From the NCBI GenBank assembly GCA_025935275.1, contig JAICVP010000126.1:1-6106 (forward strand): a stretch of DNA of 6,106 nucleotides, read 5' to 3'. This stretch comes from Thermoleophilia bacterium. Lineage in GTDB: Bacteria; Actinomycetota; Thermoleophilia; Gaiellales; Gaiellaceae. Under the pieces are notes generated by a model that was not told the origin of the DNA, ran no database searches, and was given only the letters and a program-made list of their open reading frames with translations. The translations under genes and the position numbers were made by a program. This document shows positions 1 through 5,763 of the stretch, in pieces; the first letter of the stretch is position 1, and each line of letters starts with the position of its first letter.

Positions 1-128
1 GCCGTCGCCTCGAGGACGCCGATGCGCTTGCCGAACGCGCCGCTGACCGCGACCTGAATCGATCCGGCCACTCCGGCCACGAGCGAGAGGAAGATGGCGA
101 CGCCGCTCGCGGACACGGCGGCGAGCAT
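1..128 (-). CDS. N-terminus of a YdcZ/DUF606-like DMT-family membrane transporter (partial, cut by window edge)
   Basis: Reading the minus strand from an ATG at 128-126 gives an open frame of 42 codons to the window edge. The protein begins MLAAVSASGVAIFLSLVAGV and continues through AGSIQVAVSGAFGKRIGVLE. Residues about 6-24 form one hydrophobic helix, followed by a Gln and a short 'GxFGKRIG' segment. This layout (first helix, Q-x-x-x-x-G/N-x-x-L/F-G-x-x-x-G) is what I recall for the YdcZ/DUF606 branch of the drug/metabolite transporter superfamily, small inner-membrane proteins of mostly unknown substrate. No better in-frame start is seen upstream. The SD is weak (GGCGGA about 12 nt upstream). 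The gene is divergent from the aminotransferase and shares a 63-bp upstream region with it. Only about a quarter to a third of the protein is visible, so the family call is tentative; another small membrane protein is possible. Confidence 0.55.
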   Translation of the reverse strand, partial: MLAAVSASGVAIFLSLVAGVAGSIQVAVSGAFGKRIGVLEAT

Positions 129-135
129 AACCGCG

Positions 136-160
136 TCTTTTCCGCCACGGCGGACGAAGA
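136..160. promoter_or_regulatory. Imperfect inverted repeat in the divergent intergenic region, candidate operator
   Basis: TCCGCC (141-146) and GGCGGA (149-154) are perfect 6-bp inverted copies separated by 2 nt. They are flanked by TCTT (136-139) and AAGA (157-160), which also pair after a small asymmetric internal loop. The site lies between two divergent genes. It would overlap the -35 area of the candidate gabT promoter and the region just upstream of the minus-strand start. Operator function is inferred from symmetry and position only; in 67%-GC-like DNA a 6-bp GC-rich palindrome can occur by chance. Confidence 0.3.
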
Positions 161-179
161 AAGCGATTTCCAGCAGTTG

Positions 180-185
180 TAAACT
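180..185 (+). promoter_or_regulatory. Candidate -10 box for a leaderless gabT transcript
   Basis: TAAACT fits the TANNNT form of the -10 element and ends 6 nt before the gabT ATG at 192. A transcript starting about 6-7 nt downstream would begin at or next to the ATG. No Shine-Dalgarno-like sequence precedes this ATG, unlike several downstream genes. No convincing -35 hexamer is present 16-18 nt upstream (the area reads GAAGAA). The call rests on motif and spacing alone. Confidence 0.35.
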
Positions 186-191
186 TCGCGA

Positions 192-1496
192 ATGTCGCTG
201 CAAGAGCGGAACGCGACCGAGAAGGTTCTCGACGCGCGGGAGCGCTACGTCGCCGCCGGCGTGTCCACGCCGCCCCTCGTCGTCGCGCGGGCCGAGGGCG
301 CTCGCATCGAGGACGTCGACGGCAACACCTACATCGACTTCGCCGGCGGGCTCGGCTGCCAGAACACCGGCCACGGGCTCCCCGCGGTCGTCTCCGCGAT
401 CCACGAGCAGGCCGACCGCTATCTCCACCAGTGCTTCATGGTCGGGATGTACGAGCCGTACGTGGAGGTGTGTCGCCGGCTCGCCGAGCTCTCGCCGTGC
501 CGCGGCGAGCAGCAGAAGAGCATCCTGCTGAACTCGGGCGCGGAGGCCGTCGAGAACGCGGTCAAGATCGCGCGTGCCGCCACCGGCCGGCCCGCGGTCG
601 TCGTCTTCGACCGGGCCTTCCACGGCCGCACGCTCCTGACCATGACGATGACGAGCAAGGTCGTCCCGTACAAGCGGGGGTTCGGGCCGTTCGCGCCCGA
701 GGTCTACCGCGCACCGGCGCCGTATCCGTACCGGGGTGTGACGACCGACGATGCGATCCACGAGCTGGAGGTGCTCTTCAAGGCCGACGTCGACCCGCAG
801 TCGGTCGCCTGCGTGGTGCTGGAGCCCGTGCAGGGCGAGGGCGGGTTCGTGGACATGCCGCTCGACTTCCCGCCCCGGCTGCAGGAGCTCTGCCAGCGGT
901 ACGGGATCCTCTACGTGGACGACGAGGTGCAGGCCGGAGTCGGCCGCACCGGGCCGGTGTGGGCGATCGAGCACTACGGCGTCGAGCCCGACCTGCTGGT
1001 CTCCGGCAAGTCGCTCGGCGGCGGACTTCCGCTCGCGGGTGTGACGGGACGCGCGGAGATCGTGGATGCCGTGCCCGCCGGCGGCCTCGGGGGCACTTTC
1101 GGCGGCAACCCGCTCGCCTGCGCCGCAGCTCTCGCCGTGCTCGACGAGGTCTCGAGCGAGGGCTTCCGCCGGCGCGCCGACGAGATCGGCGAGCGCCTGC
1201 GCGTGGGGCTCGAGGCGATCCGGGAACGCGTGGACTTCGTCGGCGAGGTCCGTGGCATCGGCCCGATGCTGGCGCTCGAGCTCGTCGAGGACCGCGGGAC
1301 GAAGACTCCGGCGAGCGCGCTGGCGAGCGCGACGACTGCGGCCGCGCGCGAGCGCGGGCTCATCCTCCTCTCGTGCGGCCTCTACGGCAACGTCATCCGA
1401 ATTCTCGTCCCGCTCGTCGTATCCGACGAGGATCTCGACCGAGGCCTCGAGCTCCTGGAGGAAGCCCTTGTCGACGCAGGCACGAGAGCGACCTAG
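192..1496 (+). CDS. gabT: 4-aminobutyrate aminotransferase (class III PLP aminotransferase, GabT type)
   Basis: The product (434 aa) should transfer the amino group of 4-aminobutyrate, or a related omega-amine, to 2-oxoglutarate, giving succinic semialdehyde and glutamate in the cytoplasm. Every residue I recall from the E. coli GabT active site is present at a constant offset of five: Arg146 in FHGRT, Glu216 in EPVQGEGG (the 'switch' Glu), Asp244, Val246 and Gln247 in DDEVQAG, the Schiff-base Lys273 in SGKSLGGGLP, Thr302 in GGTFGGNP, and Arg403 in NVIRILVPL. The SGAEAVENAVKIAR segment (115-128) is the usual PLP phosphate-binding region. Length matches the family (about 420-450). The start is fixed by an in-frame TAA at 180-182, three codons before the ATG; no SD is visible. 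The 3' end overlaps the ATPase gene by 29 nt. Putrescine or beta-alanine transaminases belong to the same fold, but the conserved set favours GABA. No succinate-semialdehyde dehydrogenase gene lies in the window. Confidence 0.85.
   Translation: MSLQERNATEKVLDARERYVAAGVSTPPLVVARAEGARIEDVDGNTYIDFAGGLGCQNTGHGLPAVVSAIHEQADRYLHQCFMVGMYEPYVEVCRRLAELSPCRGEQQKSILLNSGAEAVENAVKIARAATGRPAVVVFDRAFHGRTLLTMTMTSKVVPYKRGFGPFAPEVYRAPAPYPYRGVTTDDAIHELEVLFKADVDPQSVACVVLEPVQGEGGFVDMPLDFPPRLQELCQRYGILYVDDEVQAGVGRTGPVWAIEHYGVEPDLLVSGKSLGGGLPLAGVTGRAEIVDAVPAGGLGGTFGGNPLACAAALAVLDEVSSEGFRRRADEIGERLRVGLEAIRERVDFVGEVRGIGPMLALELVEDRGTKTPASALASATTAAARERGLILLSCGLYGNVIRILVPLVVSDEDLDRGLELLEEALVDAGTRAT
1457..1464 (+). promoter_or_regulatory. 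Strong ribosome binding site that fixes the TTG start of the ATPase gene
   Basis: GGAGGAAG lies inside the 3' end of gabT. The GGAGG core ends 6 nt before the TTG at 1468, which is in frame with the ABC ATPase. No ATG or other well-placed start occurs in that frame between here and the first conserved strand (VRLEGVRKSF). This site therefore decides a TTG start and a 29-nt overlap with gabT. Confidence 0.75.
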
Positions 1497-2547
1497 CGAA
1501 GCAGGCGAGGACGCGCCTCAGCCGGCGGCCGACGTCCGCCTGGAGGGAGTGCGAAAGAGCTTTGGCGACGTTGTCGCCGTCGACGGCGTCGACCTCGAGA
1601 TCGACCAGGGCGAGTTCTTCTCGTTGCTCGGCCCCTCGGGCTCCGGGAAGACGACGCTCCTCCGCATCATCGCGGGGTTCGAGCGGCCGGACGACGGGAC
1701 GGTGTGGCTCGCCGACGTGGACGTGACGAACAAGGCTCCCTTCGACCGCGATGTGAACACGGTCTTCCAGGACTACGCGCTCTTTCCGCACATGTCGATC
1801 TCGGAGAATGTCGAGTACGGGCTCAAGGTCAAGGGGGTCGGCAAGCAGGAGCGCCGCTCCCGGGCCGAGGAGGCGCTGCAGATGGTGCGCCTTCCGGGTT
1901 ACGGGAAGCGCAAGCCCAGCCAGCTGTCCGGGGGCCAGCGCCAGCGGGTCGCGTTGGCGCGGGCGATCGTTAACCGGCCGCGCGTCCTCCTCCTCGACGA
2001 GCCGCTCGGCGCCCTCGACCTGAAGCTCCGCGAGGAGATGCAGATCGAGCTGAAGCGGATCCAGCAGGAGGTCGGGATCACGTTCGTCTACGTGACCCAC
2101 GACCAGGAGGAGGCGCTGACTATGAGCGACCGCCTCGCGGTCTTCAACAACGGGCTCATCGAGCAGATCGCCGCCCCGGCCGACGTGTACGAGCGCCCCG
2201 CGACCGAGTTCGTCGCCGGCTTCGTCGGCGTCTCGAACGTGCTCGAGCGCGAGGGGCAGCGCTTCGTCGTCCGGCCCGAAAAGATTCGGATCCTCGAACA
2301 GGGCGAGGAGCCGTACGCCGGCGCCCACGTCGAAAGCGGACAGGTCCGCGACGTGGTCTACGTCGGCATGGTCACCCGCTACATCGTCGACCTCGAGGCC
2401 GGCGGTCAGCTCACGGTGGTCAGGCAGAACCTCGAGACGTCGTCGCAGGACGTCCTCGAGGCACGGGGTGCCCAGGTGCGCCTCGAGTGGCGTCCAGAGC
2501 AGACATACGAAATCGGTGAACGGGGGCAAATGGAGGAGGACGAATGA
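1468..2547 (+). CDS. potA: Spermidine/putrescine-type ABC transporter ATP-binding protein (PotA-like)
   Basis: This is the energising subunit (359 aa from TTG) of an importer, expected to work as a dimer on the cytoplasmic face of the two permeases encoded downstream. Visible motifs in order: Walker A GPSGSGKTT (55-63), Q-loop Gln101 in VFQDYALFPHMS, signature LSGGQRQR (153-160), Walker B VLLLDEP (173-179) with catalytic Glu178, D-loop GALD (181-184), and H-loop His211 in THDQEEA. Residues about 255-350 form the regulatory TOBE-type domain (VLEREGQRFVVRPEKIRI, then VVYVGMVTRY) typical of the PotA/MalK/CysA group. Length fits PotA (about 350-380 aa). The N-terminal 20 residues are acidic and poorly conserved. 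The start is a TTG preceded by GGAGGAAG; a later GTG at codon 28 would remove the first beta strand. The stop overlaps the next ATG (ATGA). The family is certain; the transported substrate is not, because related ATPases serve many solutes. Confidence 0.88.
   Translation: MSTQARERPSEAGEDAPQPAADVRLEGVRKSFGDVVAVDGVDLEIDQGEFFSLLGPSGSGKTTLLRIIAGFERPDDGTVWLADVDVTNKAPFDRDVNTVFQDYALFPHMSISENVEYGLKVKGVGKQERRSRAEEALQMVRLPGYGKRKPSQLSGGQRQRVALARAIVNRPRVLLLDEPLGALDLKLREEMQIELKRIQQEVGITFVYVTHDQEEALTMSDRLAVFNNGLIEQIAAPADVYERPATEFVAGFVGVSNVLEREGQRFVVRPEKIRILEQGEEPYAGAHVESGQVRDVVYVGMVTRYIVDLEAGGQLTVVRQNLETSSQDVLEARGAQVRLEWRPEQTYEIGERGQMEEDE
2532..2540 (+). promoter_or_regulatory. Ribosome binding site of the solute-binding protein gene
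   Basis: GGAGGAGGA sits 3 nt before the ATG at 2544, or 5 nt if the upstream GGAGG is used at 2535-2539 or earlier registers. It is embedded in the last codons of the ATPase gene. It is the longest purine-rich SD in the window, consistent with high expression of the receptor lipoprotein. Confidence 0.7.
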
Positions 2548-3743
2548 GGAAGCGGTTCCTGCTGCTCGTGGCGGCGCTGCTGGTCGGAGCGCTCGCGTTC
2601 GTGGCGGCCGGCTGTGGCGGCGATGACTCGAGCAGCTCCGGAGGCACCGGTGCATCCGGCGACACGAGCGGGATGCCCACGTCGGTCGGCGAGGGCGAGG
2701 GCGAGGTCAACCTGATCGCCTGGGCGGGCTACGTCGAGGACGGCTCGACCGACCCGTCGGTTGACTGGGTCACTCCCTTCGAGGAGAAGACCGGTTGCCA
2801 GGTGAACGTCACGATCGGCAACACCTCCGACGAGATGGTCACGCTGATGAAGACCGGGAACTTCGACGGCGTGTCCGCATCGGGCGACGCCACCCTCCGG
2901 CTCATCGCGGCGGGCGATGTCGCGCCCGTGAACGTCGATCTCGTCCCGAACTATGCGGACATCTTCCCGGGACTGAAGGACCAGCCGCACAACACCGTCG
3001 ACGGCGTGCACTACGGAATCCCGCACGGCCGTGGGGCGAACCTGCTCATGTGGCGCACCGACGACGTCAACCCGGAGCCGGACAGCTGGGGCGCGGTCTT
3101 CGACCCGAACTCGCCCTACAAGGGCAAGATCACCGCGTACGACAGCCCGATCTACATCGCGGACGCGGCGCTGTACCTGATGAAGACCCAGCCGTCGCTG
3201 GGCATCACGAACCCCTACGAGCTCGACGACGACCAGTTCAACGCGGCCGTCGACCTGCTCAAGCAGCAGCGCACGCTCATCGGCGAGTACTGGTCCGACT
3301 ACACGAAGGAGCAAGCGGCCTTCGCGGGCGGGAACAGCGTGCTCGGCACGACCTGGCAGGTGATTACGAACCTGCTCGAGGCCGACAAGGTGCCCGTCAA
3401 GGCGATCCTCCCGAAGGAGGGCGCAACCGGCTGGTCGGACACGTGGATGATCTCGTCCAAGGCCAAGCATCCGAACTGCATGTACATGTGGATGGACTGG
3501 ATTGTCTCGCCCGAGGCGAACGCGCAGGTCGCGGAGTGGTTCGGAGAGGCCCCCGCGAACGCGAAGTCCTGTGCGGAGACCGCGGACCCGAAGACGTGCG
3601 AGATCTACCACGCGGACGACCAGGCCTACTTCGACCAGGTCTGGTACTGGACGACGCCGCAGAGGGACTGCCTGGACGACCGCGGCGAGGTCTGCAAGGA
3701 CTACTCCGAATGGACGCAAGCCTGGACTGAAATCAAGGGCTAG
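2544..3743 (+). CDS. potD: Lipoprotein solute-binding protein of a polyamine/omega-amine ABC importer (PotD-like)
   Basis: The 399-aa product should be a membrane-anchored receptor that captures the solute outside the cell and delivers it to the permeases. A signal peptide (MRKRF, then hydrophobic to residue 20) ends in the lipobox AAGC, with lipidated Cys24. A Gly/Ser/Asp/Glu linker (25-54) precedes the mature fold at EVNLIAWAGY. Compared from memory with E. coli PotD, Trp60 and Tyr63 (AWAGYVEDG), Trp271 (TTWQ), and Trp297 and Asp299 (GWSDTW) match cage residues. Asp200 in TAYDSPIY matches one acidic ligand, but the Glu expected three residues later is Ile203. The C-terminus (340-399) has four cysteines in two close pairs, and ends DYSEWTQAWTEIKG, a style I recall from actinobacterial members of this family. 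The start overlaps the ATPase stop (ATGA) and has a strong SD. Family is confident; ligand could be putrescine, spermidine, GABA or another amine. Confidence 0.85.
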   Translation: MRKRFLLLVAALLVGALAFVAAGCGGDDSSSSGGTGASGDTSGMPTSVGEGEGEVNLIAWAGYVEDGSTDPSVDWVTPFEEKTGCQVNVTIGNTSDEMVTLMKTGNFDGVSASGDATLRLIAAGDVAPVNVDLVPNYADIFPGLKDQPHNTVDGVHYGIPHGRGANLLMWRTDDVNPEPDSWGAVFDPNSPYKGKITAYDSPIYIADAALYLMKTQPSLGITNPYELDDDQFNAAVDLLKQQRTLIGEYWSDYTKEQAAFAGGNSVLGTTWQVITNLLEADKVPVKAILPKEGATGWSDTWMISSKAKHPNCMYMWMDWIVSPEANAQVAEWFGEAPANAKSCAETADPKTCEIYHADDQAYFDQVWYWTTPQRDCLDDRGEVCKDYSEWTQAWTEIKG

Positions 3744-3746
3744 CCC

Positions 3747-4649
3747 TTGGCTTCGGTCACGTATACGCAGCCGCCGCCCCGGAGGTCGCCGGGGCGGCGG
3801 TTCGCCGCGTTCCTCTACCGCCACCCGCGGGTGCAGCTCTCGCTGCTCCTGGCGACTCCGCTCGGGTGGCTCGTCATCGCCTACCTGGGCTCGCTGGCCG
3901 TGCTCTTCCTGGCCGCGTTCTGGCGGCTCGACCCCTTCACGGCCGACATCGTCAAGGACCCCGGGCTGCAGAACTTCCAGACCCTGCTCGACAACCCTGT
4001 CTATCGCGAGATCACGATCCGCACGGTCAAGATCGCCGCTGCGGTCACGATCACCGACGCGATCCTCGCGTTCCCGATCGCCTACTACATGGCCCGGGTC
4101 GCCACGCCGCGCGTCCGCAATCTGCTCGTCGTGCTGATCCTCATGCCGCTCTGGTCGAGCTACCTCGTGAAGGTCTACGCCTGGCGCGTGATCCTCCAGG
4201 AGGACGGGATCCTGAACTGGGCGCTCGGGCCGTTCGGGCTCCACGGCCCGGGGTTCGGCGAGATCGCCATGTGGCTCGTCTTCAGCTACCTCTGGTTGCC
4301 GTACATGATCCTCCCGCTCTACGCCGGGCTCGAGCGGATCCCCGACTCGCTGCTCGAAGCGTCCGGAGACCTCGGGGCGCGCGCGGGGCGCACCTTCCGC
4401 ACCATCGTCCTCCCGCTCGCTCTGCCCGCGGTCGTGGCGGGCTCGATCTTCACCTTCTCGCTCACGCTCGGCGATTTCATCACTCCGAACCTCGTCTCGA
4501 GCGTCCAGTTCATCGGCAACGTCGTCTATGCGAACGTCGGCGTCGCCAACAACCTCCCCCTCGCCGCCGCGTTCGCCACCGTCCCCGTCCTGATCATGAT
4601 CGCCTACCTCTTGCTCGCGAAGAGGCTGGGCGCATTCGAGTCGCTCTGA
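3747..4649 (+). CDS. potB: ABC transporter permease, PotB-like
   Basis: This 300-aa inner-membrane subunit should form half of the translocation channel. About six hydrophobic segments are seen, near residues 31-58, 91-115, 123-147, 172-195, 223-246 and 271-290. The cytoplasmic EAA loop that docks the ATPase is intact: E204-A-S, Gly210, and I220-x-L-P223 have the consensus spacing. The PLWSSYLVKVYAWRVIL segment (134-150) is typical of PotB/PotH-like permeases. The chosen start is a TTG 3 nt after the binding-protein stop, with AAGGG (3735-3739) 7 nt upstream. It gives a basic, Pro/Arg-rich N-terminus before the first helix, as usual. A GTG at 3831 is a weaker alternative without an SD. Codons 9-18 coincide with a perfect 12-bp hairpin. 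The last base of the stop is the first base of the next gene's ATG. Confidence 0.85.
   Translation: MASVTYTQPPPRRSPGRRFAAFLYRHPRVQLSLLLATPLGWLVIAYLGSLAVLFLAAFWRLDPFTADIVKDPGLQNFQTLLDNPVYREITIRTVKIAAAVTITDAILAFPIAYYMARVATPRVRNLLVVLILMPLWSSYLVKVYAWRVILQEDGILNWALGPFGLHGPGFGEIAMWLVFSYLWLPYMILPLYAGLERIPDSLLEASGDLGARAGRTFRTIVLPLALPAVVAGSIFTFSLTLGDFITPNLVSSVQFIGNVVYANVGVANNLPLAAAFATVPVLIMIAYLLLAKRLGAFESL
3771..3800 (+). promoter_or_regulatory. Perfect 12-bp GC stem-loop in the first codons of the PotB-like gene
   Basis: CCGCCGCCCCGG (3771-3782) and CCGGGGCGGCGG (3789-3800) are exact reverse complements around a 6-nt loop, AGGTCG. The stem is entirely G-C. It starts 27 nt after the stop of the binding-protein gene and 21 nt after the TTG codon of the permease. 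No T-run follows, so it is not a standard intrinsic terminator. Position suggests an RNA structure that stabilises the upstream mRNA or lowers permease expression; this role is inferred. Confidence 0.5.
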
Positions 4650-5458
4650 TGGAAACGCGATCCGCCCGCATCGCGCTGCGACTGGCCACGGGGTTCACCC
4701 TGGCGTTCCTCTACCTCCCGCTCGCGGTCATCGCGCTCTACGCCTTCAACCAGAAGCGGATCCAGACCTGGCCGATCAGCGGCCTGACCCTGAGCTGGTG
4801 GCAAAAGGCGTTCCACAACCCGGGCGTCCGCGACGCGGTGCTTCGCTCGGTCGAGGCGGCCCTCGGTGCCACTTTGATCGCAATGGTGCTCGGGACGCTG
4901 GCCGCGCTCGCCGTGAACCGCTATCGCTTCTTCGGCCGGGAGACGATCTCGTTCCTCGTCATTCTCCCGATCGCCCTGCCGGGAATCGTCACCGGGATGG
5001 CGCTGAACGCGACCTTCCGCACGGTCTTCGAGCCGTTCGGAGTCAGCTTCGGGATGTTCACGATCATCGTCGGCCATGCGACCTTCTGCATCGTCGTCAT
5101 GTACAACAACGTGCTCGCACGCCTGCGCCGCTCGGCCGGGTCGATCGAGGAGGCATCCGGCGACCTCGGGGCGGACACGTGGCAGACCTTCCGCTACATC
5201 ACCTTGCCGCTGACGAAGACGGCGCTCCTCGCCGGCGGCCTCCTCGCGTTCGCGCTCTCCTTCGACGAAGTGATCGTGACCACGTTCACAGCGGGCGCGG
5301 TCCAGACCGTTCCGCTCTGGATCCTCCAGAACCTCTCGCGCCCCAATCAGCTGCCGATCGTGAACGTCGTCGCGGTCTCGTTGATCCTGCTGTCGGCGAT
5401 CCCGGTCTACATCGCATCGCGTATCGCCCAAGAATCGGGAATCCTTCGCAGGCGCTAG
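4649..5458 (+). CDS. potC: ABC transporter permease, PotC-like
   Basis: This 269-aa protein is the second channel half. Six hydrophobic segments are seen near residues 13-33, 63-88, 99-118, 134-153, 190-213 and 236-257. The EAA loop is intact: E168-A-S, Gly174, and I184-T-L-P187. Conserved-looking PotC segments include the N-terminal YLPLAVIALYAFN (22-34), a region also found in PotI, LPIALPGIVTGMAL (106-119) and LSFDEVIVTTFT (203-214). The ATG overlaps the preceding TGA by one base (TGATG), and only a weak GAG precedes it, so translation probably depends on coupling to the first permease. Length fits the family (about 260-280 aa). A 20-nt gap without a terminator separates it from the next gene. 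Confidence 0.87.
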   Translation: METRSARIALRLATGFTLAFLYLPLAVIALYAFNQKRIQTWPISGLTLSWWQKAFHNPGVRDAVLRSVEAALGATLIAMVLGTLAALAVNRYRFFGRETISFLVILPIALPGIVTGMALNATFRTVFEPFGVSFGMFTIIVGHATFCIVVMYNNVLARLRRSAGSIEEASGDLGADTWQTFRYITLPLTKTALLAGGLLAFALSFDEVIVTTFTAGAVQTVPLWILQNLSRPNQLPIVNVVAVSLILLSAIPVYIASRIAQESGILRRR

Positions 5459-5467
5459 TCCGCCCAC

Positions 5468-5474
5468 GAAGGAG
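5468..5474 (+). promoter_or_regulatory. Ribosome binding site of the EthD-like gene
   Basis: GAAGGAG lies in the 20-nt gap after the PotC-like gene and ends 4 nt before the ATG at 5479. It supports this start and independent ribosome loading on a shared transcript. Confidence 0.6.
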
Positions 5475-5478
5475 TCCC

Positions 5479-5763
5479 ATGGTCAGAGTGATGGTCACGT
5501 ACGAGCGCGAGCCGGACGCCGAGCGCTACGCGCGCCACGTCGCCGACTTCGCGAGCAAGGTGCCGCGCGCGACGTTCCGGCACGGAAAGGTCTTCGGCAA
5601 CCCGTTCGCCGAGCCGTCGTTCGCCTACTACGCGGAGTTCGAGTTCGAGGACATGGACGCGTTCAAGGAAGGCACGCGGGCTCCGGAGTTCAACGCGTCG
5701 GGGGAGGATGCGCACGCGATGGGCATCCCGTTCCAGGTCCACTTCGCCGAGGTCGACGGGTGA
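5479..5763 (+). CDS. Small EthD-like protein (dimeric alpha/beta barrel family)
   Basis: The 94-aa product has the size and pattern of EthD-type ferredoxin-like proteins. It has a beta strand (MVRVMVTYER), a helix with a His (AERYARHVADFASKVP, 14-29), then strands including FRHGKVFG (33-40) and SFAYYAEFEFED (47-58), a helix beginning DAFKEG, and a final strand PFQVHFAEVDG. I recall EthD-like proteins of about 100 aa with a 'MVK-vlY-r-pD...F..Hy' start and a 'GEVD' end. The group takes its name from a gene needed for ether degradation, but most members have no assigned reaction; some related barrels are monooxygenases or isomerases. No signal peptide or metal motif is evident, so a soluble cytoplasmic protein is likely. 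A clear SD precedes the ATG. Its stop overlaps the start of the enoyl-CoA hydratase gene (GTGA), which suggests a functional link to that gene more than to the transporter. Confidence 0.65.
   Translation: MVRVMVTYEREPDAERYARHVADFASKVPRATFRHGKVFGNPFAEPSFAYYAEFEFEDMDAFKEGTRAPEFNASGEDAHAMGIPFQVHFAEVDG

Noticed and set aside
94..531. Plus-strand open frame beginning before gabT
   Set aside because: Ser/Arg/Thr-rich product in another frame of gabT, with no family features; gabT itself is certain over this range.
1393..2655. Minus-strand open frame of 420 codons opposite the ATPase gene
   Set aside because: Low-complexity Leu/Asp/Glu/Arg composition and no recognisable motif; it mirrors the codon bias of the PotA-like gene.
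2688..2706. Short GGCGAG tandem repeat in the lipoprotein gene
   Set aside because: It only encodes the Gly-Glu linker between the lipid anchor and the folded domain; too short to suggest a repeat element.
3771..3800. The GC hairpin as an intrinsic terminator
   Set aside because: No T-run follows the stem and it lies within coding sequence, with the operon continuing at once.
3831..3833. GTG as the start of the first permease, which would leave the hairpin in an intergenic region
   Set aside because: No SD precedes it and it would remove the basic N-terminus usual before the first helix; the TTG at 3747 has AAGGG at 7 nt. It cannot be fully excluded.
2406..4244. Long minus-strand open frame of 612 codons opposite the binding-protein and permease genes
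   Set aside because: It is rich in Arg, Asp, Val and His with no domain, and lies opposite well-conserved coding sequence; long antisense frames are usual in high-GC DNA.
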